Shown here: positions 12,175 through 24,205 of the stretch, one piece after another | Layout of the letters: each line of letters begins with the position of its first letter | Numbering within the stretch: position 1 is the stretch's first letter | DNA from: Beverwykella pulmonaria | Lineage: Eukaryota > Ascomycota > Dothideomycetes > Pleosporales > Melanommataceae | Assembly (NCBI GenBank): GCA_001599595.1 | Contig: BCHH01000009.1 | Span: 670,099-734,098, forward strand | Direction: 5' to 3' | DNA length: 64,000 bases | Notes under the pieces: model-generated | What the model was told of the DNA's origin: nothing | Seen by the model: the letters and a program-made list of their open reading frames with translations, nothing else | Databases searched by the model: none | Position numbers and translations under genes: made by a program

Positions 12175-13761
12175 TCACCCCTTCCGCCCCACCCTCCTCT
12201 TTCCCTTCTTTTTCCTCTTCGGGTCTCTACCCCTCTTCTCCTCCTCCTCCCTACTCTTCTTCTCCTTTTTCAGCATCCTATTCGCCTGGCTCCTCGCTAT
12301 CACTTTCTGCCCCTTGGTCGCCTTCTTCTTACCGATTCCCTGCTCCGAGAGGATCTTCGCGACCAAGCTATCCTTCTTGGCCTGAGTCGGCTTTTTCTTT
12401 CGAGGGGTAGTGGGGGCTGTGGTTGAGGAGAGAGCTTTCAGGAGGTTTGTGTCGCCGTCGAGGTCGGTGAAGAAGAAGGCTTCGGGGGAGGACTTTGACG
12501 ATTTCTTCTCCGCTTTCTTCTGGATGCGTCTGAGGACGTAGAGTTCAAGGGACTGTTTCTTGAGAGAGGCGCGCTGCTCGTATTGAGCTCGCTCGTCGCC
12601 GCTGAGTTTAGCCAGTTTGGTTGTGATGGCGTCTGCGTTCTGGGACAGCTCGAGCTGGAGTTTGGAGTCTTCGGCGGGTTTCTTGCTCTCTTTTTGATCC
12701 TCGGCTATAGTGAATCGTACTCGTTTGGGGGAAGGCGGGGCATATACTTTCTGGACATGACTCCGGTCTTCTGTTGTTAGAGATGTCTCGGCTGGGTCAG
12801 ATGTCTCAGCAGCCTCCACTTTCCGCCTCTTCTTCCTTTCCATCTTGGCTTCAATAGCCTCGGCCTTCTTGATCTCTTTCCTCTCCAACATTTCCTCCTC
12901 GATCAGCTTCTTCCTCTTCTTCTCAGACTTGTTTGCGAGCCTCTGGTCCTTCTCATAGTTCTCGAGTGCCTGCTCTTTGGTGTAGTTTTTCGGATTCAGC
13001 AAATCACCAGCCATCATTGCATCAACGACCATTTGTTTCTTCAGCTCAGACCTTGCCTTGCGCCTGGTGTTTTCGAACAGTATCTTTGCCTCCTTGGTCT
13101 CCGGCTTGCCAGCGAAGTTGGGATCGCTGTCGAGTTGCTTCTTAACTTGTTTGTTCACAGCACGGAATATGCGCTCCATGACCGCCGCCTCTTTCGCAGC
13201 CTGCTCATTAAAGGTATCTCCCTCGCTACGTTTGCGCTTCTTGGAATCGGTCGGGTTTGGGGCTGTGGCCTTGTTTGGGGCGCCTTCGTTGTTTGACATG
13301 TCGCTGTCAATGGAAGTTGGGGGGGTGCTTGTTCGAGACGGGCGAGTGGAAGAATCGGAGGCTTCGGCAGACGAGCTCGTTTCTGTGCTAGAGATGGTAC
13401 CTATGAGGCCTTCACCCTTGATGAAGAATCCGTAGAGCCCGCCGCGGTTGACGCCCTGCTTGCGGACCTGGCTGAGGGTGCTCTACGCCAAGTGTTAATT
13501 ATCGCCTTTGAAATTGTTCCAATTGTGCTAGACAAGACGAAAACGTACCTCTTGCCCAGTGCCAATATTTTTCAGGCTTTCGTCAAATGCACGCATCCAC
13601 CACTGGTCGTCGGTGCGGTGTGCGGCTTTCTTCTGTCCCAGACCCAATTGGTCCTGCTTGTGGGCAATCAGTAGCGGTTTCTTGATGCCGCGGCCGTGGT
13701 GGTCGAGAGCGTGGCCTTTGCCCCGCCAGCCGTGCTTCTTCAAATAAGCGTCGGCGTCCAT
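12175..13761 (-). CDS. TMA23: G-patch-type nucleolar protein Tma23
   Basis: Tma23 is a fungal nucleolar G-patch protein linked to ribosome biogenesis. Model: exon 13761-13549, intron 13548-13483 (66 nt), exon 13482-12175; 506 residues. The N-terminus has the family series YLKKHGWRGKGHAL, then GIKKPLLIAHKQDQLGLG and DDQWWMRAFDESLKNIG. After the splice it continues with GGLYGFFIKGEGLIGTI, the counterpart of the yeast segment ending in a FVKGEGLKGT-like motif. The rest is Lys/Glu-rich with several KKRKK-type nuclear or nucleolar signals and extends to about twice the yeast length (211 residues). The start is the first ATG in frame at 13761 (MDADAYLKKHGW), which fits the yeast start. It converges with THG1. 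Confidence 0.85.
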
Positions 13762-14051
13762 CCAAAGTGTTACGAATCGCGTGTGTGGGAAGTGAGAGAA
13801 AGACGGCCGTCAAAAAACTTTTAGTGGGACGAAGTGCGAACTCTTGGCGTGGGGTCGGATTAGGGGCTAGGCCGAATCCAGACCTGGTATATCCTCACAT
13901 TTGACGACGCCTCACTCACCAACGTATGTCCATCACGCATTCCATCTAATCCCATCCAAGCCATGAATATGTGAATACCACCTCATCAGCGGCCCCCTGG
14001 CTGCGGTGAGTACATCTGCCTGTGATTATTGTAACATTGAACTAGCCCAAG

Positions 14052-15676
14052 ATGGCTCGCAATCACTCTTTCCCCTCATCTTCGCCTTCATCGACTGCGC
14101 CCATGTTTAAACCTGCATCTTCGTTCTGTTCTCTTTGCTTTTCTTCCATCCAATCTCTCTACATTCTTTCTCCAAAGCGGCTCGCTCTCTTAATCCTTGC
14201 TTTCATCATCGGAACCGTCTTTACCGCCATCATGAAGCGCGAGCACTTGCTTTGGCTTCTGACATCCACTGCTGGAGCTGCTCCAGTCCTTCAGTGGGAT
14301 CAGGGCAATAATTTCGATGGGCTGAGGTTTGGTCCGGACGGCACGTTCAAGATCTCCGTGTTCGAAGACTTGCACTTTGGTGAGCGTGAGTGGGCTCTTT
14401 CCTATCCATTTTTCTCCCCTTAATCTTTCTATTATCCCTCAAGGTCCTATCTAGCTCTAACTCTCTCCAGCGGCTGGTTTTGTTCGAGGAGGCCCAAAAG
14501 CCGACCTCAAAACCGTCCAAGTCATCAACACCCTCCTCGACACCTCAACCCCGAATCTCGCAGTCCTCAACGGTGACCTTATCACCGGCGAGTTTTTGGC
14601 CCCAGAAGACGTCCGAAGGCTCGTCGGCCAGATTGTGGAGCCTCTTAAGAACCGCAATATCTCATGGGCTACCACCTACGGCAACCACGACATGTCCAAG
14701 ACCGTTAGCACTAACGTCGTGGCTGACGAGGAGCGGCGCGTCGGCGGAAAGCTGGCTTGGGTCCAGAATATGGTGCAGGGTGAGAATAAGCAGGTGGGCG
14801 TGTCGAACTACTACGTCCCCATTTATGGGAGTGGTGGAGGCGGCAATCCGAATCTGACTATGCTGCTGTGGTTCTTCGATTCTAAGGGTGGGAAGGAGTA
14901 CCAGCAGACAGCGGCTGATGGACAAGATATTCCAGTTGCTGATTGGGTCGATCAAAAGGTACTGTCACTTTCACCTCCGTGTCTGAACACGTCTCTTATG
15001 TGATGCTCTAGGTTGTGGACTGGTTCAATCTCGAGAAAAAAGTATTCGCCGAGCTGTACAACCGAGTGATCCCAAGTCTCGCCTTCGTTCATATCCCAGT
15101 GCATGCAATGTCCACCTTCCAACAGGGACCAAATGTAGATTCTAACCAGGAACCCGGCCTCAACGAAGATAAAATCGGCCATCAAAGCGCTTCCTGCGAT
15201 GCTTCAGGCAATAACTGCTACTGGAACAAGCACGACACGCCCTTTATGCAATCTTTGGCCTCCACCGAAGGGCTCATGGCCGTGTTCTCGGGCCACATGC
15301 ATGGCAACGACTGGTAGGTCTACTTCCTTCCATTCCATCCCTCTCCGCCTGCTGAACATGCTAACACCGATATAGGTGTATGAAATGGTCGGACCTTCCA
15401 GACAACGACCCTCCAAACGGAAACAACATTCATCTCTGCTTTGGCCGACATACTGGCTACGGGGGGTACAGCAACTGGATGCGCGGCGCTCGCCAGATTG
15501 TCCTCCACGAGGATACTATCGGAAAGAAAGAAGTCGAGACCTGGATCCAACTCGAGGACGGTAATCACTCGGGGCATGTGATATTGAATGAAACATATGG
15601 CACGGACAAGTACACGCCAGTGGAGAAGACCGAGAGTCCTCCTTTAGAGGACCTTCCTGCGCCGTCTGCACCGTAG
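14052..15676 (+). CDS. Calcineurin-like metallophosphoesterase, Dcr2-type
   Basis: Probable secreted or membrane-anchored phosphatase of the fungal Dcr2/purple acid phosphatase-like family. Exons: 14052-14385, 14471-14958, 15012-15313 and 15376-15676; 474 residues. The dimetal motifs are in order: D-x-H in FEDLHFGE (the first splice must use GAGC|GTGAGT to keep this motif), GD in LNGDLITGE, GNHD in TTYGNHDMS, a His in FVHIPVHAM, and GHxHxxD-like GHMHGNDW. The N-terminus has a hydrophobic segment (LALLILAFIIGTVF). A second in-frame ATG at 14232 (MKREHLLWLLTSTAG) would give a conventional signal peptide and a 414-residue protein. I list the longer form and regard the start as unresolved. The substrate cannot be inferred from sequence. 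Confidence 0.85.
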
Positions 15677-16960
15677 GAATTCTATGTAAGCTACATGCAT
15701 GTATGATATGCGACTGGATCTGGGGTTAAGTAATGGAAGAAGAGTGGCCGCTATATAGCTAGGATATGCATGAACGTATCACGATCGATAGAAAGGATGA
15801 CTACAGTTTCAATAATAAGCATAGAGATAATTAGACAACCAGGATATGCCATAAAACGGAAAGTCCAGGCCTCCATTATCCGTCTGCAGTACTGAAATAC
15901 TCATCATACTTTACAAAAACTCCAACAATGCGAGAGCATCTAACAGGGAACATACAATTTGACCAAACTCGCACCAGCACTGATTGATCATCATCACGCG
16001 TCTACCTCCATCTCAGAACCCCTCCCTTCCCCAACTCCTCCTCTTCCTTCCGCCCTCTCCTCCGCCATCTCCTCCGCCAAAACTCTTACCCTTCTCTAGC
16101 TCCTTAAACTCCTCCTTCGATGCAGATTAAACGTGCAAGGTGCACTTGTTCACGTACACTGAGTTTGTCTCTGTCTCGCCTCGATCCGTGTGACAAGTGA
16201 TGGCGAACTGGATATTTTCCCTCAAAAGGCTTCTCACTGTAGCTCGATGGGTAGCTCGAATGTGTTGTGTATGACTCCTTGACCACTTTTTTTTTTTTGA
16301 TGTATCACCCCAGTTTCGGAAACTTCGGTGATGGCGATGCTGTAGTGCGAGTTCGGAGCCGCTTCCCTTGCGTCGATGTCAGTTACCATGCGAGTGAGCT
16401 CGAGCAACTAAGGGGCGAAGGTCGAAGTCGACATGATCTTGCGGTGCGGCCTGAATAGGTTCCAGTGGAAGTAGCAGTAGGTCACAGACTCCGAGTGCTA
16501 AGCCTCGGCCGGCCTCTTACAATCAAGTCATTAAGAATGGGTAGATTATGCGGGAGGTATGAGCGGAAAGACCTTGTACGGGAGGTGGGATGAGACGAGG
16601 TCCAAGGAGGATCTGTTCTGGCTCCTGCCTGGCTAGGTCGCTCCTTCCTCGCCTTCTCAACAGCGCGTCAACGTCAACATCACATATTCCCGCCTGTACT
16701 GCATTTCCTCAAGCCCGAGGAGAATAGCAGGGATATCTCTAGGTAGATACAGTAAGGCTTAGTGGGAACAAGTCAATGGCTTTGCCCTTTACTTAACACC
16801 CTAGCTATTTTCCTCGGATGTAGGAACGAACATGCAGTATATCTCGTTTTATTTGATCCTTCGGTTTAGACATCCCACAACACAGCATGGGCAGTGCTCA
16901 CAAAAAGGTGATATTTCTACAAACGAGCCTTATTGTCAGTCACGGAATTTCCGTGAATGG
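15677..16960. other. Intergenic, no gene seen
   Basis: About 1.3 kb between the stop of the metallophosphoesterase and the 3' end of the amidase. There is a T-rich run near 16288-16299. No frame carries a recognisable domain. Confidence 0.4.
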
Positions 16961-18837
16961 TTAGAGTTTCGAAGGATTTATAGCGTTGATCACAGTCTCT
17001 GTTATGGCGAGTACCTTCTCCTCTTCAAGTCTCTTCGCGATAAGCTGCAGCGAAATTGGCATGCCATCTACCAAGTCTGGTTGATCTGCTGAATGTAAGC
17101 ACTAATCTAGCAAAGGTCGATTTCGGTTCAACATACACGCGCTATGAATGTCTTTGCACCAATCGGTCAACGGTGTGTGATTGGCGATTGCCTGATCCTT
17201 GTTTCTGTCTGCGAATACTCCGCTGGGGAATGACACACAGCTGTAGTCCACAACGTTCCATACACCGGTATAGCCCACATAGTTGAAGCCCGAATGAGCA
17301 ACCGAGGAGAAAGGAGTAGTGGGCGCTGAACAACATTAGCTTTACACGCCTGTAATGGTAAACACACTCACCTAGAATAGCATCAAGCCCATCGTACGAC
17401 ATCCACTGCTCGAGACATTGCCTTTGTAATTCGGACCGCTCGAGGTGCAGCTGCCACAGGTCATGGACGCCAAGCTCAGTCGCCTCCTCATACTGCTTCA
17501 TTTCCGGCCGAATGGGCTCAGAAGTTGGGGCTAACAGGGCTTCGACACTCTTCCCACCATCGGCAACGAACATTCGTCCCTTGACAAGTCAGCTCGGATG
17601 CATTTCCTGATGTGATCTAAACAACCTACCAGCAGCTCCAAGGCCTTGGGGTGAAGAACAGGATCCCACTCGACGATCTCGTGTCCCGCCTTTTTCAGCT
17701 TCTCCACAGTCTCCTCCAGTGCTCTCGTAACAGGCGGAGTAGGGACGACCATGCCATCACTCCACAGCACGGCCAGCTTTAGCTTCTTGTTGAGCTCCAC
17801 AGCCCTCCATGGTATGGGCAGACATTTGGGGTCTAGCAGCCAAGGTTGCAAGTCTACAACCGTTTTTGCGAATAATGTCATGTCTTCGAGAGTTTTGGCC
17901 ATGGGCCCGTTGACGCTGGCCACGGCCTCCTGTCCTGCAAGGCCGGAGGCGCATCTCTGTGTGGTGAACCTTCCTAGCGAAGGCCGCAGTGTGAAGATAC
18001 CTGTGCATGCTGCTGGTATACGAAGACTTCCGCCCTAGGCACATTATCAGCTAATTTTTGCATGACAGACCTATATTTTATGAGAACATACGATATCGGT
18101 TCCCACCCCTAAAGGACTTCCACCAAAGGCAATCAGCGCGCTCTCGCCTCCAGAGCTTCCACCCGACGTCAACTTCCGGTTCAGCGGATTGACGGTCCTC
18201 CCAAAGACATTATTGACAGACTCGGCTATCATCATAGCCGTCGGCACGTTAGTCTTTACATATCGGACAGCGCCTGCTGTTGCCAGCAGATCTACCAGTG
18301 TCGCGTTGTATGTGGCTGGCTTGTGCACCAAAGACGCGAATCCGACGGTGCTGTCCTTCCCGATTATGTTAAAGTTGTCCTTTAGTGATATGGGCAAACC
18401 GTGGAGAGGCCCGACCAGCTTGCCGGTGGTTCGAAGGTGCTCGTCGAGAGACTTTGCAATCGCAATGCCTTCATCGAAGAAGATTTCAGAGAGGCAGTTG
18501 GTCTACCGGGCGGTTAGCGACGGCGGTATGGCTCTCTGTTGCCATTGACACGTCTACTTGCCAGTTGCTGCGCTGCGGCGGCGCGCTTGCAGAAGGCCTT
18601 GGTAACCTCCTCGGATGTCCATGTGCGCGCCGCGATCTTCTTCACAATGGCCGTCGCAGTGCTGTCGGTGATCTCCAGCTCCTTCTGCGAGAACCATCCC
18701 GACTCTCTAGGAAATGTTGTGACATCAAGCTGCGAAGGCGGTGGCACAAGATGCGGAGGAATGCGGTACTCAGGCGGAATTTGTTCCGCCAACGCTGCCC
18801 GTTTCGCAGCAGCAATCTCTTCCCATTTCTGCGCCAT
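16961..18837 (-). CDS. Amidase signature family hydrolase (acetamidase-like)
   Basis: Amidase-signature enzymes hydrolyse amides to carboxylate and ammonia with a Ser-cisSer-Lys triad. Exons on the minus strand: 18837-18562, 18502-18092, 18034-17630, 17579-17372, 17325-17137 and 17085-16961; 537 residues, the usual length for fungal acetamidases. Family markers in order: QLTNCLSEIFFDE, GLPISLKDNFNI with the catalytic Lys, SGGSSGGESALIAFGGSPLGVGTDIGGS with the catalytic Ser region, GPMAKTLEDM, and a C-terminal VDGMPISLQLIAKRLEEEKVLA. The first intron (18561-18503) begins GCAAGT, a GC-AG intron; reading through it breaks the conserved segment. The last acceptor is CAGCAG; I used the second AG. 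The gene is divergent from a permease, which suggests uptake and hydrolysis of a shared nitrogenous substrate. The substrate is not identifiable. Confidence 0.9.
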
Positions 18838-19414
18838 CTCGAGACAACTGTCTTTCCAATACGCAACAATCTCAAAAGCTTCACACAAGAGAGGATCTCT
18901 AGCAAAATATAAGTTAAAAACTAGTGACCGATAGAGCGCGCATCTCCTTCGCCAATCCCACCCTCGGTCCAGATCCAAGCGGTCCAAAAACTGCCGTCCC
19001 AACCCTCGGATGGTTCGCTCAGCTATCGTCGCCCCGCCATGGATCGGCAGCACTATGTCATCAGAGGAAAGGCGCACACGAGCTCCAATGTTACATTCTC
19101 AATTCGACCCTTTGCCCTGTCTCTATTTGCCCGAACCCTCCCTCTTTCATGCTCCCCGTGCCTCCCGATGTCGGCTTGACTACCCTATGCAGCATCCCGA
19201 GCAGCCTCCCACTCTTGCGTCGCGATATGCGTTGATTGTCCTGCCGATGCCCTGATATGGTATCTTGCTCCCTGCGGCGATCGAGAGAATTGCCGGAGCG
19301 GGTATTTTTCCGACAACGTGCGTATAAGGCACAAGACGTCCGAGGAAACGGACGGCCTACCTTCTGCTCGGCTACACACCCACTCTCGCGCAGAGGTTCA
19401 GTACGCCCAGCATC
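18838..19414. promoter_or_regulatory. Shared divergent promoter of the amidase and the ACS-family permease
   Basis: 577 bp separate the two starts. Two CGATAG hexamers, which fit the HGATAR consensus of AreA/NIT2-type GATA factors, lie at 18929-18934 (plus strand) and at 19023-19028 (minus strand, seen as CTATCG). This is consistent with nitrogen-regulated expression. Such hexamers are common by chance, so the regulatory claim is weak. Confidence 0.35.
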
Positions 19415-21069
19415 ATGTCCAGGTTGAAGACGTATTTTCGAGGCGAGCAGAGCGCCCCGGGCGAGCGCAAGCTACTTTATAAGCTCGACGCATTCATCTT
19501 GACCTTCTGCTGTCTCATGTACTTTCTGAATTACCTCGATCGATCCAACCTCAACAATGCCTACGTCACCGGGATGAAAGAAGAGCTCCATTTCCACGGG
19601 AACCAGCTCAACCAGATCAATACCGTCTTCACGGTGGGGTACACCATCGGACAAGTCCCTTGTAACATAGCACTTTACTACATCAAGCCGAGATTCTTTT
19701 TTCCAGCATGCATGGTTAGTTTACGGGCAGATCGGCAAGCTCTAGTGCCTAACATGACCTTGTAGGTAGTATGGGCTGGGTTGACAATGGCTACAGCTGG
19801 GGCTCAAAGCCCTGGCGGCATAATGGCCATCCGATTCTTCCAAGCCATCTTCGAAGCATCGACTTTCGTGGGGACTCATTACATCCTTGGATCCTGGTAT
19901 ACGGAGAGAGAGCTAGGGAAACGCTCAGGCATCTTCACAGCGTCGGGCCTGGCCGGAACGATGATCGGGGGCTTCATTCAAACCGGAATTAACTCGAGTA
20001 TGAACGGTCTCCATGGTCTCAGGTATGTATCTAGCCTGCCTTTCCCTCATCAGCTGCACGTGCTCATAGTAGTTAGCGGATGGAGATGGCTTTTTATAAT
20101 TGACGGCATTATTACGTTACCCGTTGCCATCTACGGCTTCTTTCTCTTTCCCGATACGCCCAAGAACACCAAGGCCCCCTACCTTTCAGCCGAGGAGAAG
20201 GCTCTGGCCATCTCTCGTGTCCCAGAAGTCGATGAGCGCACGCCGATATCGTGGACGTTCTTAAAACACTGTTTTTCCACCTGGTATTGGTACTTCTTCA
20301 CAATCCTGTGGATCATTGCCGGCGAAACAGAGTCATTCTCTACCAACGCCCTTCTTGCCCTGTACATGAAATCGCATCCGACTAAGAAATTCGCCGTGGC
20401 TCAGCTCAACAACTACCCTACCGGCGTCCCGGCAGTTGGAATCGTATCGACGCTTTTCTGGGCTACACTCACGGATTTCATGGGCGGGAAAAGATATTTA
20501 GTCGGGTACTGGATCGCCATCACCGGTATCATCACAAGCGCTTTGATCCTTGCGTTTCCAGATCGCACAAGCGTACACTTCGGGGCGTATTACTGGGCTG
20601 GTGCGTTCTGCCTCGGCTGTACTAAAACCGAACACTTGCTGATAAGCCTACTAGGAAGCGTCTATGCTTGCCAAGCGACGTTCTTCGCATGGGCAAACGA
20701 TGTATTGCGGTATGAAGAGGACAGCCTGAGAGCCGTGGTCATTGCGTCCATGAACATGGGCTCTAACGCGATTAATGCCTGGTACGAGAACCCCCCTCGA
20801 GCGCGGTTTTATGAGAACCAAGATTATTGACGGTTCTTTGCAGGTGGTCCATCGTCTTCTATGGCGCTAATTTCGCTCCCCGGTTCACCAGGGGAATGTG
20901 GGCCATGATTGCGGTCAGCATTGCGATGGCAATTTGGTGCACGCTCATAGTCTTGATGCAAGTTCGAACCGAGAAAAGGAGGGAGGCAGAGGGCGTTGCG
21001 ATCGTGCCCGAGAAGGAACAAGATTTCTCTGGGATACAAGGCCACGGAAGCGCGGACATGAAGGTTTAA
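19415..21069 (+). CDS. Major facilitator transporter, anion:cation symporter family (Liz1/Dal5-like)
   Basis: Exons: 19415-19714, 19766-20022, 20077-20600, 20655-20781 and 20844-21069; 477 residues with about 12 membrane segments. The family-typical loop [20 protein letters not shown] after the first helix, [13 protein letters not shown], the helix 4-5 region [22 protein letters not shown], and [19 protein letters not shown] followed by GFFLFPDTP place it with fungal pantothenate/allantoate/nicotinate-type permeases; the last blocks are closest to the Liz1/Fen2 group as I remember it. Introns 2 and 3 are both exactly 54 nt and lack in-frame stops, so their retention would keep the frame. Divergent pairing with an amidase suggests an amide or ureide substrate, but this is inference. 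Confidence 0.88.
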
Positions 21070-22365
21070 AACAAGCACACCGCCCAGCGAGCACTCTCTT
21101 CAGGTATGACATCAATTGCAAAGTATAGTTCTGAACCTCTTCCCGGCATGATCGTAATGGCTGCGACCAAGATTTCGTTGGCCAGGTACCGAAAAGACAT
21201 CCCGCTGCGACCACGACTCGACAGCCTTTCTGTCTGATAAAAGAAATCATACGAGCCAGCTCATACTTGCATCTTCACTAATCTTCAACCTCTCTAGGCC
21301 GTTGTTGACTTACAGCACTAGCTGAGCCGGCCTTCTGTCACCTGTAATCAGCTGTGGAGTCTGGGCTGCCGTGTTGCGCTGGACTATTTCCGTGATGTCA
21401 ACTAGGCGGCGACGTTGACATGCATCTGTCAACCGCGTGGATGGAAACACCGTCGTGAGACTCCTCGCGTTCGCAATCACAAAGGAAGCAGGCAAACCGA
21501 TGCTTCCACTCGCGACGGCTTGTGCCTGCGGTCGGTTGTCATGACATCACCAGCTGGCTAGGTGAACTCACCCCCCATCTCGTCCCTATGTCCGTCAGCT
21601 CAAGAAAAAGAAACTCCTGAAGTTGGTCGAGATTGCCGAATTTGCGTGTTCGGCGGATCTCTACCTGGTGTATGCTCTTACGGGAGCAGGGATGTTCCTC
21701 TCACGTGGCACTACCAGCGCCAATCCAGCTCAGACTACACCCCAGACTAAGCGACACTCAAACAACGTCAACCCTGATGGTGATACAATGACATGGCCGC
21801 ACCTTGCAAACAGCAAAATACTTCCAAGGTCAGAACAACATCTGAATCGCAACAATGACTAGCCCGTAACGACGAGTGCTTGGACCGAATTTGGTCCCCC
21901 TTTTGCTCGACTGTGGACGTGTACTCGCATGATTCTGCCCCAGGTGTCCCCATGCTACACCACAATTCCCTTATACGCATCTGTCCGTCGTTCCTCCCTT
22001 CGACGTCATTGTGTATCTTGCCTTTGGTCTCGATCGCAAGATCCCAGATTTCGCACACGTGTTGCCATGATCAACGAATTGCAGATACCAGGAATACGAA
22101 TAGTCCCAATCAAGGAAGATAGCAAACCACATGGTTGATGATGGCGCAAGGCCCGGGCTACATGGTTGCTCCGTGCGACCTATAATATGTGCACTTGCTT
22201 TCTCTATCTCCCCTCACTCCAACATCCTTCTTCTTCCAAACATCCTCTCCTCTCCTCCTTCGAAGCACCACACTGCTTCAAAACCCCGCCCCAAATACGA
22301 CCGCTCACATCCCAACCATTTGACACTCAGAGTATCACTGTCAACCTTTCCCCAGGCTCGGTTCT
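21070..22365. other. Intergenic, aquaporin upstream region
   Basis: About 1.3 kb without a recognisable gene. The last 200 bp (22190-22365) are pyrimidine-rich with CT runs, typical of a fungal promoter and 5' leader. No conserved frame was seen. Confidence 0.4.
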
Positions 22366-24205
22366 ATGGCCGCTCTCAACACGCAGGAGCAAGGCTCCAG
22401 CGCCAATGCGCTCCCAATCTACTACGGTGAACGACTCCAAGATGGCTCGATCATAGAAGGTCCTCGCAGCCCTGACAAAACCGAGAGCCGAGATGCGTTG
22501 CTTCGTCTCCCCATCCAGCCGGGCGATGCCCATCTTAACCACCCTGACATGGTTTCGCCAGTCAGCCCCATCCCACTTCCAAGTACGCTCAATATCAACA
22601 CCCCATCCCGTGCTGGCTCAAAACGAGTAGCTATGACGGCAGAGCCAACCCGCTACATCACCTACCCGCAAGAGGAGTACAGACTCCAAAGCCGCAGATA
22701 CGCACCGGATCCCTACGAGCGAGAGCCCTCCACGTACCGGGGCGCCGTTCCCCCCCGCCAACCGCAAGTCGAGGAATTCTACGAGGAAGAAGACCGGCCG
22801 CAAGCCTACCGTCGACCCGTTCGTCGGTATAGCCGCCCGCCTCTTGCCCACAAGCAAATTCCTGGTGGCCCTCGCTACTCTCGTGACCTAGGTAGCGACA
22901 GTGGCAGACAAAGCATGGACTACGAGCCGGACACTCCAGGCAAGCCACGATATCACTACTACGACGATAGCGCCGACGATGAACCGAGGGGACGTGGTCG
23001 GTCCGTGTATTACGCCAGTAGCAGAGGGGGAGGTGGTCGCGGCCCTCCGAGTCGGCCACCGTCCGAGGTCATGCGGATCCCATGGACCATGTGGATGAAT
23101 TCGAATGCCAAAAATCGTAGGTCCCGACCCAAGCACAACTCCAAATTCAAGTCCAAATCCAACCCGGATCCCATATTCAAACCCCAGAGCCTCCTCCCTT
23201 CCATCTTTGGCGGCGGACACGGCGAACATCCCCTCCCTCCGTCCTTCCCGGCCCAACCACGCATACTAACCCTACTCTAGACTTCGTCGCCTTCATCGGC
23301 GAATTCGTCGGCACCACCATGTTTCTCTTCTTTGCCTTCGCAGGGACCCAAGTTGCTAATATCGGCTCATCCAACAACTCCAATACCACTACCGGCGCCG
23401 ACACCGGGTTCTCCCCACCAGTCTTGCAATACATTGCCCTCGTTTTTGCCTTCTCACTCATGGTCAACGTGTGGATCTTCTTCCGCATTTCTGGCGGGCT
23501 TTTCAACCCCGCTGTTACGTTTGCAATGATGCTGACGAAGACTCTGACGCCTGTTCGGTTTTTCTTATTGCTTGTGGCGCAACTTGCTGGCGGCATCTTT
23601 TCGAGCTTCTTGGTATCTGTCATGTTTCCTACGCCGTTGAATGTCAGGACTACGTTGAGTGCGGATACGAGTCTGGCGAGGGGTGTGTTCATTGAGGCGG
23701 TGCTGACTGCTGAGTTGGTGTTTACGATTTTCATGCTGGCCAAGGAGAAACATAAGGGTATGTCATGCCTCGTTCTTCACTTCGTATCTAACCCCAACCA
23801 TTCCTACACCGGCTACAACCTACGCAGGGAAGTGTGAGTTGATGTTCTAATCGATATTATAGCTACTTTCATCGCCCCCGTTGGCATCGGCCTCGCGCTC
23901 TTCATCGCTGAACTTGTCGGCGTGTATTATACCGGCGGTAGTCTCAACCCTGCAAGGAGTTTCGGACCTTGCGTAGTTACTGGGATTTTTGACCGTGAAC
24001 ATTGGATTTATTGTACGTTAACATCTCACCTCCACCCCGTCTTGTACAATACAATGAGCGTTTCGTTAACATCTACACAGGGGTTGGACCAGGCATCGGC
24101 GCGTTCCTCGCAGTAGCTTTCTACAAATTCATCAAGATCCTCGAATACGAAATGGCGAATCCGGGCCAGGACGACGATGATAAAGAGGCCAAGCAGAAGG
24201 AGTGA
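22366..24205 (+). CDS. Aquaporin with long cytosolic N-terminal extension
   Basis: Membrane channel of the MIP family. Exons: 22366-23116, 23281-23757, 23863-24012 and 24081-24205; 500 residues. About 250 residues of Pro/Arg/Tyr-rich, hydrophilic sequence precede the pore domain, which begins [22 protein letters not shown] across the first splice. Both pore motifs are present: LFNPAVTF (Asn near 326) and [10 protein letters not shown] (Asn near 438). The second NPAR is followed by Ser, whereas aquaglyceroporins normally have Asp there, so an orthodox water-type or atypical channel fits better than an Fps1-type glycerol channel. The final helix [23 protein letters not shown] ends in a short acidic-Lys tail. 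The unusual length comes from the N-terminus, which is rich in possible phosphosites. Confidence 0.92.
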
